Part shown: positions 1 through 10,934 of the stretch, piece after piece | Layout: the number at the start of each line of letters is the position of its first letter | Position numbering within the stretch: the first letter of the stretch is position 1 | Translations under genes and position numbers: made by a program | The notes under the pieces: model-generated | Told to the model about the DNA's origin: nothing | Database searches by the model: none | What the model saw: only the letters and a program-made list of their open reading frames with translations | Origin: Eutreptiella sp. 'Long Island Sound 2002' | Taxonomy: Eukaryota; Euglenozoa; Euglenophyceae; Eutreptiales; Eutreptiaceae | Direction of reading: 5' to 3' | DNA length: 64,000 nt | Assembly: GCA_964036045.1 (NCBI GenBank) | Contig: OZ038379.1 | Location: 121,963,706-122,027,705, forward strand

Positions 1-997
1 CCGCGCCCACAACACGTGGATCGCGGACCCCGACAGCACGCCCAGTGGGCGGGCAGTCGGGGGAGGGGGAGCGCATGACCCCAGACGCCCCACGCAACGG
101 TAGAAGGCACCCCCCCCGGGGACGCCCTGCCGCCACCCCCACAACCCCAAGCCAAGTAGGGGGGAACCGGGACCGGACCGCCCCCCCCAAGCACGCCAGA
201 CGGAGCAAGGGACCGGGGCCAGACCCGCGGGGGGGGCACGGACCACGTGGAACGGCCCTACCAGCGCCCAGTGCTGGGACCACGCGAGATGCGCACGCCA
301 CACCACCCAGGGGGGGGGGGCGGACACCGCGAGAGCGCGAGCGCACACACACGAAAGGGACACGCGGGGACTACCAGAAGGGCAACCAGACCGAGCGCGC
401 GGAACGCACAGACCGTGTGGAATGGCGTACCAGCGAGCGAGGGTAAGGGACATCCGGACAGGACGGCCCGCCACACGCAGCGCGGAATACGCGGGGCAGG
501 GAGGGGAAAACGAGAGAGACACAACACCAGGTACCGGCCCGAACCCCCCGAACCGGCCGCGAGCGCCGCGCACACACAGACGGGGCACTGCACCCGCCAA
601 GGCAGTAGTGGCGCACAGCGCCAGGCCCCAAACCCTAGGCTAGGCAGCCTCCGCGCCAGCCCAAGGGGGTCCCACTTGCGACAAGTCAGTAGCACGGGCC
701 CGGCGGCGCCGGCGCCCCGGGCGACCACGCATTAGGGGGGCGACGCAGTGGGTAACCGCCCGCAGCCACGGCTGCGAATTGATGCACAGACCGGGGAGTG
801 GCGAAACGGGGAAGCTGGGGGAGGACGGGGCTCCGAGCTCTGTGAACCCGGGGGACTCCGCCACCAGGCAGGAGGTGCGTCTTGGAGGGCCCCCCACTAG
901 GAACCGGTGGGGAGGATATCACCTGGCCCGACCAGGTGGCCCCCCGGGGCCGAAAGGCGTCTAGTACCCGCAAAATCAAACCTCAAACCTCAAACCT
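1..997 (+). mobile_element. 3' end of another giant-LINE copy (X1)
   Basis: This segment matches 37,935-38,931, the 3' end of element A, almost base for base, and both end in three CAAACCT units. It begins inside a 419-bp-type monomer (about 1-190) and continues through a conserved GC-rich 3' terminal region with short hairpins. It is therefore the 3' terminus of a second plus-strand copy of the element A family whose body lies left of the window. At 998 it joins minus-strand element B sequence, so it was inserted into B. Its own target-site duplication cannot be seen because its left flank is outside the window. Open frames here are GC-rich artefacts. Confidence 0.8.
977..997 (+). repeat. 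(CAAACCT)3 terminal tail of X1
   Basis: Three perfect heptamers end the X1 copy exactly where element B sequence starts. The same three units end element A at 38,911-38,931, so this is the 3' tail of the family, comparable to the short tandem tails of other non-LTR elements. Confidence 0.8.
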
Positions 998-2650
998 TCC
1001 CTGGGCAGGCAACAAAGCGGGTGTCACTGGCGTCGTTCTGTCCATTGGGGGCGTGGCCCCCCATACCACTCCGGTTCGTGCTCGCCAGCCGTCACTGGGC
1101 GCGATCTGTGCAGCGTCCTGGCGCGTTGGCGCGGGCTCGCTTGTTCCCCGCGGTTCCTGTGGGAGCCGGCAGCGGGGGCGGGGGGGCCGGCCGCGCTCCG
1201 GCTCCTCTCTCGGGCGGGGGGAGAGGGGACCATCCCCCCTGCCTCGGGGGGTGGGGGCCGGGGCTCCTGCGGCTTGCAGGCCGGTGGGGGGGGTGGGGGG
1301 GGGGTCGCGCCGCGGCCTCCCTGCTCCCCCTCTGGGTTGCGGCCCGCGGTTCCCCACCCTTGCTCCCCTCTTGTCGTCGGCGCACCCCCCCCCGGCGTGC
1401 GCGTGCGGTCGGGGCCGCGGGGCCGCCCCGGGCTGGGGGGGGATGAGGGGCGGCCCGTGCACCCCTCCCCCGGAGCCCCTGCAGACCTGAACCCCCCCTC
1501 TGCCCATCCTGAGTGGGCTGTGGTCATGGGAGGGTCATGGCGGGCGCGGCCTCCATACTGTCTGGTGCGCCGCCGTGCGGCGCCCCCAAGCTTGGTCCGC
1601 GCGCTGCTTCGGCGCGCTGGTGTGGGCTCGCCTGTCGGCCGCGACCCCCGCGGGAGCAGGCAGCTGGGGCCGCTGGGGCGCGCGGTGTGCGGCTGCAGCC
1701 GCATCCCCCCCCCCCCCCGCGTCGCGGTCCCTTCTGGGGGAGGGGGGGCGTCCCCTCGGCTCCAGGGGGGCGGAGGATCGCTCCTGTGGCCCTCAAGCTG
1801 GGGGGGGGGGGCGGGGGGGGGGGTGGGGGGGCCCCCCCCGCCTCCCCGCCCCGTCGGGCGTTGCCCTGCCATCAGTTGTCTCCGGCGTGCCCCCTCCGGG
1901 TATACTCGTGCCGTGGGGGTTGCCGGGCGGCCGCGGGCGTTGGGCGCGGTCCGGTCGGCCGCCAATGGGTCAGTGCGGCGGGCGAGGGGGGGGGGAGGGG
2001 GGGGGGGAACCCCCCCGCCCTGGTTCGCGCCCCCGTCTTCCCCGGGCCGGCCTCCGAAGGGGCCGCTCCGTCTGCGCCGTTCTTGGCGCCGCCGGTCCGC
2101 CGTCGGCCGGCAGCGGGCAGGGCGTGCGGGCGCTTGCCTCGGCCGTGGTGCCCCCTCACCCCAGGTTCAGCGGCCTCTTCGGGGGGGGTGCGGGGCCGCC
2201 GTTTCTTCGGTCTGCCTCCGTCTACTCTTGGGCCTGAGGGGGAGCGGGGGGGGGAGTGGGGGGGGCCCTCTGGTCCCCTGGCGCCGCCCCCTGATGGCCG
2301 AGGGGGGGCGGCCTGGCGGTCGGGGCCCAGGGGGCCAGCCGTCGGCTGGGGGGTCGCACTCCTCCCCCGCCCCCCTCTACCTAGAGTCGGACCCTCGTGC
2401 AGGCCCTCGCTGGGGCATTTGTCCCCCCCGCCGTCGTTGCGCGGCGCTGGCCGGCCGGGGGCGGCCGTGAAGGTTAGCGGTCAGCGGTTAGCGGGCCGCG
2501 GGGCAGTAGGTTCCACCCCGCGCTCGTTGTCTCCGCCCTCCCTCCCGCCGGAGGTGGCGCGCGCTCCTCCGTCACGCCGTATCGTGGGCGGGGCGTGGGT
2601 CGGGGGGCCCAGCTCCCCCCCCCACTCTCTCGCGTCTGCCGTCTGGGCCG

Positions 2651-3100
2651 TCACCTGCGCCGCCGCTTGTGTGGGGGCTGGGGCTTTGGCGGCGGCGGGT
2701 TGCGCCGGCGGTAGCGCCAGTGGGCGAGGGCGCTGCGCAAGGCCCGGGGGAGCCAGTTGTTGGCGTCCGCGTCCGTGATGCGGAGTACCGCTCCCCCTTC
2801 CAGGAAGGCCGGCCACGTTGGCCCCCTGTTGGGCCACGCCGCCAGGATCACTGACCTGAGGACTCTCTCGTGGTCCTCCGGGGCTGCCCACCCCCCCGGG
2901 GGTACCTCCCCGTTTCCTCCGTCCCTCCGGAGGAGCACGGCATCGAAGGGCCCGTTCCTCGACCCCCTGGTGGTCCCCTGGTTGGTCCAGCTCAACAACC
3001 CCTACACCTCCCCCACCAGGGGGAGGGCCTCATCCCCCAGAGGGTCCGGGACCGTGCCCCAGTCCCGGTCCCAGGGCCGGGCCCCCTCTGCCCCTCGCGC
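2651..3100 (-). pseudogene. ORF6 C-terminal part of element B
   Basis: This is the minus-strand counterpart of the C-terminal two thirds of element A's ORF6 (35,493-36,161). The two share a tryptophan-rich block (WANQGTTR, WAAPEDHERVLRSVI, ITDADANNWLPRALRSALAHW) and end in a Pro/Lys/Arg-rich basic tail. Function is unknown. The insertion of element A at 3,100 removed the N-terminal part, which lies at 38,929-39,118. Conservation of the block between two diverged copies suggests it once encoded a real protein. Confidence 0.6.
3085..3100. repeat. Left target-site duplication of element A
   Basis: The 16-mer CCTCTGCCCCTCGCGC here is repeated at 38,929-38,944. In the uninterrupted family sequence it occurs once (complement at 35,712-35,727), and B-type sequence runs on from both copies. 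The last CCT at the right copy overlaps the CAAACCT tail, so the true duplication is 13-16 bp. Confidence 0.85.
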
Positions 3101-3401
3101 ACATGTGCACCTCTGTGTGTTGCGCGATCGCAGCAAAAGAAAAAAGAAATACCAAGAAAATGACGCACCGCCAGAAAAAATAAAGCGAAAAATCGTCTCT
3201 TCCGACCTCAGAAACCCCCCCAAAAATTTTACGCCGCTGTTTGGCGAGGTCGCAAAATTTAGGACACTCACAAAAAAAGACGAACAATAGAGTCACGACG
3301 GCGAAGAAGCTGAGCGTTGCTTGCCCCAAACCACCTAGCAAAGTGCGTGCTCTAGGCGCTAGGGACTTGTGCGCGCCCCAAAACAAACCACACATAAACA
3401 A

Positions 3402-3434
3402 CAACAACGCCACCGGCCGCCGAAAAACAAGTAT
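3402..3434 (+). repeat. 33-bp direct repeat, copy 1
   Basis: Identical to 3,680-3,712, 278 bp downstream. It ends in the CAAGTAT motif that recurs through the leader. Confidence 0.8.
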
Positions 3435-3679
3435 GTCATATGCCGCGCAACGCTAGAAACCAACGAAACAAGCACAACGCGGTAAGAGGTAGACAAGGAG
3501 AGAACAAGAATGTAACAAACCGCACCACGGTGGAGATATACCACAAGTATGCGACCAAGCAATGCAAGCCCACTCACATAGGGAGTACGACGGCGCCGTA
3601 ACACGCGAAGGTGATCAAAAAAAAAAAAGAAGCCGCAAAAGTATGTTGCATGTCATGCAGGAAGAACACACACAAGCAA

Positions 3680-3712
3680 CAACAACGCCACCGGCCGCCG
3701 AAAAACAAGTAT
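3680..3712 (+). repeat. 33-bp direct repeat, copy 2
   Basis: Second identical copy of the 33-bp repeat at 3,402-3,434. Confidence 0.8.
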
Positions 3713-5534
3713 AGTATATGCCACGCCATGCATATCGCCATAGCGCATAACGCCATGCATAACGCCGTAACAAACGCAATACACAGGGAAGGAAGTTACG
3801 TGCCATGCAACGCCAAAGTGCGCCGCCACGAAAAGCGCAACGAAAACCGCACTGGCAAGGAAAACCAACAAGAGGTGACACCGAATGAATGCCTATGCCC
3901 ACCCCCGCACACATAGGGAAAGAAAGGTATGCCCGTACGTGCATGCCCGTATCGCCGCAAGGTCATCACCGCCACGGACGAGCAGAATGGTATGAAGGGG
4001 CACAACGGGGGAACACAAAACCAACAAAGGTGAGAAGAACGCACGAAGGAGGCCACACACCACCGAGGGGAAGCACAACACACATAAAAGCACACAAACA
4101 AAAACTAAACATACACAACATGCACACGCGGCTTGTTGGATCCAAGTATGTTACATGCCATGCTACGCTACGCAACGAACACGAGATAAGAACGGCAACC
4201 GCGCCAACAAAAGCAAAAGGTGACCAGGAGGCGTAACCGAGACGTGCCCACCTCCCACCCGCACGCCCGCTTACGTAGGAGACGAAAGGGAGCGAAAGGG
4301 GACAAAAGGTATGCCGCCGCATGCAAACAAAAAGTAGGCAAGGGTGGAGCCACACACCGCCACCAAGAGCGCAAGTATGTTACCATGTCGTGCCACGCCG
4401 CCAACCGCCCGGCCCGCGCCACCAACGGAGACGAGGAAAAACAAATGGCCTTCGGCCAGGGAGTGGTTGTCACGGGGGGCTAACGGTCCTGCCCTGCGGT
4501 GCAATGCGGGGCAACCGTGACAACTGCTCTTACAGCACAACCACCCTTTTTGTTGCGCTGATTAGAACATACACACTTATGCATAGCGTCGTGTGCCGGA
4601 TTCCGACATACACACGTTGCCACGCTTCCTTGTGCATGCACCCACCTTCTCTTCCCTTCACAGGTCCAGAGGGGAAGTGTGTGCTCGTGTTTGCGTCGTT
4701 TGTGCGTTAAAGCAGGGTTGTCTTAGACGCTTAGGCTTGTTTTGCGTCGTGCCGTCGTCTCTCATTCGCCATTCCCTAAATGTCACGCCGCGCACACGGG
4801 AAGGTCAACGGGAAGCGACGAGCGCCCGGCCCGCGCCATACACACGTAGGCAAAGCAAGAGGACTAGGACACACTAAGATAGTGGGGAAAGAAACAAGTA
4901 TGTTGCATGTCACGCCGCGCGCGCGGAACGGACAACGAACAAAGGTGGCGGCCAAAGAGGTGTGTGGAGCTAAGACGAGAGCAAGTAGGATATAAACCTG
5001 CGCCAAACGACGCACGAACAAGACGCCGTAACAAGCACAACACGGTAAGAAAAAGGAGAGAGGAGCACACGAACGAAGCATAAATAGGTAACATACCACA
5101 CTGCCGCGGGAGTAAGAGACCAACCGAGGATGGCACTGTCGAGGTGCCATGTCGCGACAAAAACCCCGCCGCCGCACGCCCGTTTACATCCTTTCTCTTC
5201 GCAGGTTCAAAGAAGAAGGCCCAACGAGAGAGAACGGCGAGCCGGCAAGGAAAAAGACCGAGACACGCAACAAAGCGGAGGCAGGGAAAAAGTGCATGCC
5301 AGGGAGAAGGGTAGAGGAAAGGGTAAAGAGCAACGAAGCCACGAAAGGAACAAGGGGTAGCCAGCGGCGGAGCAAGGGGCGCGCACAGGGAAGGGGGCAC
5401 GGCAGGCAAACGGCGAGCACAACACCGCACCGAGGCACCGGAGAGGGGAGCACCAGAGGAACAAGAGAAGAGCGGCACCACGCACCACGACGGGCACGGC
5501 ACAGACACCACACACAACGCACACACCCAACGAG

Positions 5535-8500
5535 CCCCAGCAGCCCGCCCAGTGGGCGGGCAGTCAGGGGAGGGACAGCGCCTGACCTCAGACGCCCCTC
5601 ACAATGGTGGAAGGCACCCCCCCCGGGGACGCCCTTCCGCCACCCCCACAGCGAGCAACGCCGGCCCGCAAGGGCGCACGCTGTGGGGCCGGTGCTGGGT
5701 CCCCACGCCCGCACCGACCGCACCCGGGACACACGGGACGCGGAATTCAGGCCGCCCGCTCCAGAGGACGGGCGGCCGGGGGAGGGACAGCGCCTGATAC
5801 GAGGCGCCACTCACAACGTTGGCAGGCCACCCCCCCTGGGGACGGCCCCCCACCACCCCCGCGGCACGCAGCCCCCACAGGGCATGCAGGCCAAGGGGAC
5901 AGTGTTGGGCCTCCACATCCACACACCCGCGCCCACAGCACGTGGGTGGCGGACAACAACAGCCGGCCCAGTGGGGGGGCAGTCAGGGGAGGGACAGCGC
6001 CTGACCCCAGACGCCCCTCACAACGGTGGAAGGCACCCCCCCCCGGGGACGCCCTTCAGCCAGCCCCACAGCGAGCAACGCCGGCCCGCAAGGGCGCACG
6101 CTGTGGGGCCGGTGCTGGGTCCCCACGCCCGCACCGACCGCACCGGGGACACACTGGTCGCGGAACCCTGGCTGCCCGCTCCAGAGGACGGGCGACCGGG
6201 GGAGGGACAGCGCCTGACACCAGGCGCCCCTCACAACGGTGGCAGGCCACCCCCCCCGGGGACGGCCCCCCACCACCCCCGCGGCACGCAGCCCCCACAG
6301 GGCATGCAGGCCGCGGGGACGGTGTTGGGCTCCAACACCCACACACCCGCGCCCACAGCACGTGGGTGGCGGACCCCAACAGCCCGCCCAGTGGGCGGAC
6401 AGTCAGGGGAGGGACAGCGCCTGGCCTCAGACGCCCCCCACAATGGTGGAAGGCCTCCCCCCCGGGGACGCCCTTCCGCCACCCCCACAGCAAGCAACGC
6501 CGGCCCGCAAGGGCGCACGCTGTGGGGCCGGTGCTGGGTCCCCACGCCCGCACCGACCGCACCCGGGACACACGGGTCGCGGAACCCTGGCTGCCCGCTC
6601 CAGAGGACGGGCGGCCGGGGGAGGGACAGCGCCTGACACCAGGCGCCCCTCACAACGGTGGCAGGCCGCCGCCCCCGGGGACGGCCCCCCACCACCCCCG
6701 CGGCATGCAGCCCCCACAGGGCATGCAGGCCAAGGGGACAGTGTTGGGCCCCCACATCCACACACCCGCGCCCACAGCACGTGGGTGGCGGACCCCAACA
6801 GCCCGCCGAGTGGGCGGGCAGTCGGGGGAGGGACAGCGCCTGACCTCAGACGCCCCTCACAATGGTGGAAGGCACCCTCCCCGGGGATGCCCTTCCGCCA
6901 CCCCCACAGCGAGGAACGCTGGCCCGCAAGGGCGCACGCTGTGGGGCCGGTGCTGGGTCCCCACGCCCGCACCGACCGCGTCCGGGACACACGGGACGCG
7001 GAACCCTGGCTGCCTGCTCCAGAGGACGGGCGGCCGGGGGAGGGACAGCGCCTGACACCAGGCGCCCCTCACAACGGTGGCAGGCCATCCCCCCCGGGGA
7101 CGGCCCCCCACCACCCCCGCGGCACGCAGCCCCCACAGGGCATGCAGTCCAAGGGGACAGTGCTGGGCCCCCACACCCACACACCCGCGCCCACAGCACG
7201 TGGGTTGCGGACCCCAACAGCCCGCCCAATGGGCGGGCAGTCAGGGGAGGGACAGCGCCTGACCTCAGACGCCCGTCACAATGGTGGAAGGCACCCCCCC
7301 CGGGGACGCCCTTTCCGCCGGCCCAACAGCGAGCAACGCCGGCCCGCAAGGGCGCACGCTGTGGGGCCGGTGCTGGGTCCCAACGCCCGCACCAACCGCA
7401 CCCGGGACACACGGGTCGCGGAACCCTGGCTGCCCGCTCCAGAGGACGGGCGGCCGGGGGAGGGACAGCGCCTGACACCAGGCGCCCCTCACAACGGTGG
7501 CAGGCCACCCCCCCTGGGGACGGCCCCCCACCGGCCCCGCGGCACGCAGCCCCCACAGGGCATGCAGGCCAAGGGGACAGTGCTGTGCCCCCACACCCAC
7601 ACACCCGCGCCCACAGCACGTGGGTGGCGGACCCCAACAGCCCGCCCAGTGGGCGGGCAGTCGGGGGAGGGACAGCGCGTGACCTTAGACGCCCCACACA
7701 ACGGTGGACGGCAGCCCCCCCGGGGACGCCCTCCGGCCAGCCCCACAGCGAGCAACGCCGGCCCGCAAGGGCGACGCTGTGGGGCCGGTGCTGGGTCCCC
7801 ACGCCCGCACCAACCGCACCCGGGACACACGGGTCGCAGAACCCTGGCTGCCCGCTCCAGAGGACGGGCGGCCGGGGGAGGGACAGCGCCTGACACCAGG
7901 CGCGCCTCACAATGGTGGCAGGCCACCCCCCCCTGGGACGGCCCCCCACCACCCCCGCAGCACGCAGAGCCCACAGGGCATGCAAGCCAAGGGGACAGTG
8001 CTGGGCCCCCACACCCACACACCCGCGCTCACAGCACGTGGGTGGCGGACCCCAACAGCCCGCCCAATGGGCGGGCAGTCGGGGGAGGGACAGCGCCTGA
8101 CCTCAGACGCCCCTCACAATGGTGGAAGGAACCCCCCCCGGGGACACCCTTCCGCCACCCCCACAGCGAGCAACGCCGGCCCGCAAGGGCGACGCTGTGG
8201 AACAGGTGCTGGGTCCCCACGCCCGCACTGACCGCAGCCGGGACACACGGGTCAGGGAACCCTGGCTGCTCGCTCCAGAGGACGGGCGGCCGGGGGAGGG
8301 ACAGTGCCTGACACCAGGCGCCCCTCTCGGCGGTGGCAGGCCACCCCCCCCGGGGACGGCCCCTCGCCACCCCCGTGGCATGCAGCCCCCACAGGGCATG
8401 CAGGCCAAGGGGACAGTGTTGGGCTCCCACACCCACACACCCGCGCCCACAGCACGTGAATGGCGGACCCGAACAGCCCGCCCCAGTGGGCGGGCAGTCG

Positions 8501-9226
8501 GGGGAGGGACAGCGCCTGGCCTCAGACGCCCCTCACAATGATGGAAGGCACCCCCCCGGGGACGCCCTTCCGCCACCCCCACAGCGAGCAACGCCAGCCC
8601 GGAGGGGCGCAGGCTGTCGGACCGGTGCTGGGTCCCCACGCCCGCACCGACTCACCCGGGACACACGGGTCGTGGGACCCTGGCTGCCCGCTCCACAGGA
8701 CGGGCAGCCGGGGGAGGGACAGCGCCTGACACCAGGCACCCCTCGCAACGGTGGCAGGCCACCCCCCCGGGGACAGCCCCCCACCACCCCCGCGGCACGC
8801 AGCCCCCACAGGGCATGCAGGACAGAGGGACAGTGTTGGGCCCCCACACCCACACACCCGCGCCCACAGCACCTGGTTGGCGGACCCCAACAGCCCGCCC
8901 AATAGGCGGGCAGTCGGGGGAGGGACAGCGCCTGACCTCAGACGCCCCTCACACAATGGTGGAAGGCGCCCCCCCCGGGGACACCCTTCCGCCACCCCCA
9001 CAGCAAGCAACGCCGGCTGGCAAGGGCGCACGCTGTGGGGCCGGTGTGGGTCCCCACGCCCGCGCCGACTGCACCCGGGACACACGGGTCGCGGAACCCC
9101 GGCTACCCGCTCGCGAGGACGGGCGGCCGGGGGAGGGACAGCGCCTAACACCAGACGCCCCTCGCAATGATGGAAAGCACCCCCCCCGGGGACGCCCTTC
9201 TGCCACCCCTACAACGAGCAACGCAC
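5535..9226 (+). repeat. Tandem array of about 419-bp monomers
   Basis: Nearly nine head-to-tail units start near 5,550, 5,970, 6,390, 6,809, 7,228, 7,648, 8,067, 8,485 and 8,897. Each unit is itself two related halves of about 210 bp, both containing GGGGGAGGGACAGCGCCTGA-like sequence. The array ends shortly before ORF1, the position held by promoter monomers in some other LINEs such as mouse L1. Part of the same monomer reappears in the 3' end of the element (37,855-38,100) and at 1-190. The very long open frames across it arise from GC content and repetition and are not proposed as genes. Confidence 0.85.
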
Positions 9227-9278
9227 CAACGCACCAACGCACCAGCCACGGGACATTCACATCCCACCCCCTGCTCTT

Positions 9279-10187
9279 AGGCACAGCGACACAACAACGG
9301 CGGAACCCGCGGCCCCACGCAAAACACGCCCCCGATGGTCTCCGACGCTGGACGAAGCACACGAGGTCATCAGGGCGCTGGGACTCAGAGACAACGAAGG
9401 AGACCCCCCACAAGGGGACGCGGGCACGGACTCCGACCTGGAGGCAGTACCGGAGCCCCCCACGGGAGGCGCGCCCGCGGAACCTGCGCCGCCGGCGGGC
9501 AGCGTGCCCACACTCTGCCCCGCGTGGAAACAGGGCCACTGCACCGGCGAAGGCCGGTGCCCCAAACAGCACCCCCAGCCCGGCCACGATGACGGAGCGC
9601 TGCCTGAGGTGAAACCCGCGGCCGCATGCGCCGCCCTACGCTACGGGGTGGCGCAGGGCAGGATCCTGGATGAGACCGCGCGCGGCAGCGTGAACATCCA
9701 GGAGGCCGTCGACCGAGTCACCCACGCGGGACAGGCAGCAGTGGCCTTGCACACCCGGGGCCGCCACGGCGGACCCGCAGAGGGGATCATTGTGGAACCC
9801 TCGGGAATGGTGCTGGTCCTGGCAGCGGACATGGTCCGAGGGGTGCTCCACGCATCCCGTGTGCGGCGGGCGTGCCCACAGTGGACCATCCAGGTGTACA
9901 CCCCCCCACGGGCGTGGCCCTTCTCCACGTGGGCGGTGCTCGCCGTCATCTGGCACCTGGCACCGGAGGACGCCCCCACAGGGACCGCGGAGGAAATCGC
10001 CCGGGACCTCCACACCTGGCCGGCCGACCAGGATTACCCCTGGCGCAGGCCCCGGGGCGGCCTCCCAGTGGCACCCGCGGCAGAGGGGCTCAGCCTCGCG
10101 GCAACCCTCCAACGGCACCCGGACAAGAAGGCACGTCACTTCCTGCAGACGGGCACGGTCCCGGCCACCCCGCCAGACTCCGAGTAG
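9279..10187 (+). CDS. ORF1 segment with CCCH zinc finger
   Basis: The frame is open from the end of the monomer array and carries an acidic, Pro-rich N-terminal stretch. A finger follows at about 9,516-9,572 with spacing C-x7-C-x5-C-x3-H (CPAWKQGHC...CPKQH), the form of CCCH RNA-binding fingers. The rest, about 200 residues, has no family I recognise. No in-frame ATG precedes the finger; a GTG at 9,504 is the nearest alternative, and a pyrimidine-rich CTTAG just upstream could be a splice acceptor, so the start is unresolved. The TAG at 10,185 looks like decay, because plausible coding continues in the same frame. The role is presumably that of a LINE ORF1 RNA-binding protein. Confidence 0.6.
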   Translation, partial: RHSDTTTAEPAAPRKTRPRWSPTLDEAHEVIRALGLRDNEGDPPQGDAGTDSDLEAVPEPPTGGAPAEPAPPAGSVPTLCPAWKQGHCTGEGRCPKQHPQPGHDDGALPEVKPAAACAALRYGVAQGRILDETARGSVNIQEAVDRVTHAGQAAVALHTRGRHGGPAEGIIVEPSGMVLVLAADMVRGVLHASRVRRACPQWTIQVYTPPRAWPFSTWAVLAVIWHLAPEDAPTGTAEEIARDLHTWPADQDYPWRRPRGGLPVAPAAEGLSLAATLQRHPDKKARHFLQTGTVPATPPDSE

Positions 10188-10934
10188 CGATGGGACGCAG
10201 GGGAGGCGCAACCGCTGCCGGGCCCCTGGACCCTCCTGTTGTGGTATTTGCCCATAGGCACCCTGGCCCACGCCCCCCAAGCCGTCAAGGGGGCTTTCCC
10301 GCAGCCGCTCCTCCCCGGCGTGGCCCTGCTCCGCAGCCTGCAGGCGGGGGCCGCCTGGGGTTCGGTGGATGGAAGGAACAGGGCGCTCGAGCCCCTATTT
10401 CCCCCTGGTCCAGGGCCAGGCGCTGCTCCAGGCCGAGGGCATGGGGACCATGGAATGGGGGGCGATCATGCCCGGCAAGGCGTGCAGGTGGATCACAGCA
10501 GCCGCCCCACAGCCCATGCGTTCGCCGCCGGCGTGCCACCGCCTCCTACGGATGGTCCCCTCTTTGGCCCCCCAACACGCCTTTACGAGGGACGTGTGGA
10601 AGGCCATACTGAGCCACACCAGGGAGTGGCTAACGAACCCGGGTGCACGGTACCCGCCGGGGCCGGTGCTCGAACAGCTCACGGCCCCCACAGCCGGGGT
10701 CCGCCTGCCCTGCACAGGGCGTCGGCTCTCACGGAGCAGCTCAACGACGAGGTGCTGGACCTGGCGCTGGAGCCGCTGCGGGTGCTTGACCCGCAGACCC
10801 ACATCCCACCCGCGGGCACGTCCAACCGCCTAGGCTGCCTGGGGTTGCAGCGCCGCGTCGAGGCCGCGCACCCAGGAGGCGTGGTGGAACAGTGGCTAAC
10901 GCTCCGCAACCCGTCCACCGCGGAAGGCCACTGA
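10188..10934 (+). pseudogene. ORF1 middle segment, frameshifted
   Basis: Coding continues in the frame of the CCCH segment after the TAG. It appears to switch to the next frame between about 10,380 and 10,700, where the peptide is rich in hydrophobic and Trp residues, and then returns to the first frame up to a TGA at 10,932. The two shifts compensate each other, so the ancestral protein was probably continuous with both neighbours. No domain is recognised. Confidence 0.45.

Larger units (their letters stand above)
998..3100 (-). mobile_element. Element B, 3' region piece
   Basis: The reverse complement of this stretch matches element A's own 35,712-37,734 with scattered substitutions. It is thus the post-ORF5 region of a second, minus-strand copy of the same family. 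Position 998 pairs with 37,734 and 3,100 with 35,712. The next bases of B resume at 38,929, on the far side of element A, which shows A was inserted here. Long G and C runs dominate. Apart from the ORF6 remnant at 2,651-3,100 there is no recognisable coding sequence. Confidence 0.85.
3101..5534 (+). other. AT-richer leader of element A
   Basis: About 2.4 kb with far more A and T than its neighbours and no convincing reading frame. A motif close to CAAGTATGTTACATGCCATGC recurs near 3,428, 3,638, 3,706, 4,143, 4,372 and 4,895, with a weaker copy near 3,543. Two similar CACAAC-CGGTAAG sites (about 3,475 and 5,037) resemble splice donors. Pyrimidine-rich CAG ends near 4,665 and 5,203 resemble acceptors. 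It may be a 5' UTR or promoter region. The start at 3,101 is fixed only by the target duplication. Confidence 0.5.

Noticed and set aside
977-997. Telomeric repeat
   Set aside because: CAAACCT (complement AGGTTTG) resembles plant-type TTTAGGG only loosely, occurs just three times, and sits exactly at the 3' end of two copies of the same LINE.
1274-2778. Long plus-strand frames of 398-421 codons in 1.2-2.8 kb
   Set aside because: They run antisense to element B through G/C homopolymers, and no matching frame is kept in the homologous 35.7-37.7 kb region.
6239-8311. 690-codon open frame within the monomer array, and similar long frames in other registers
   Set aside because: The same repeat is open in several frames and on both strands, the peptide is a simple tandem repeat of Gly/Pro/Arg-rich sequence, and unit-length changes of one or two bases would shift it. 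GC content explains it.
5535-9226. CRISPR array
   Set aside because: Units are 419 bp with no short repeat-spacer alternation, and the setting is eukaryotic retroelements.
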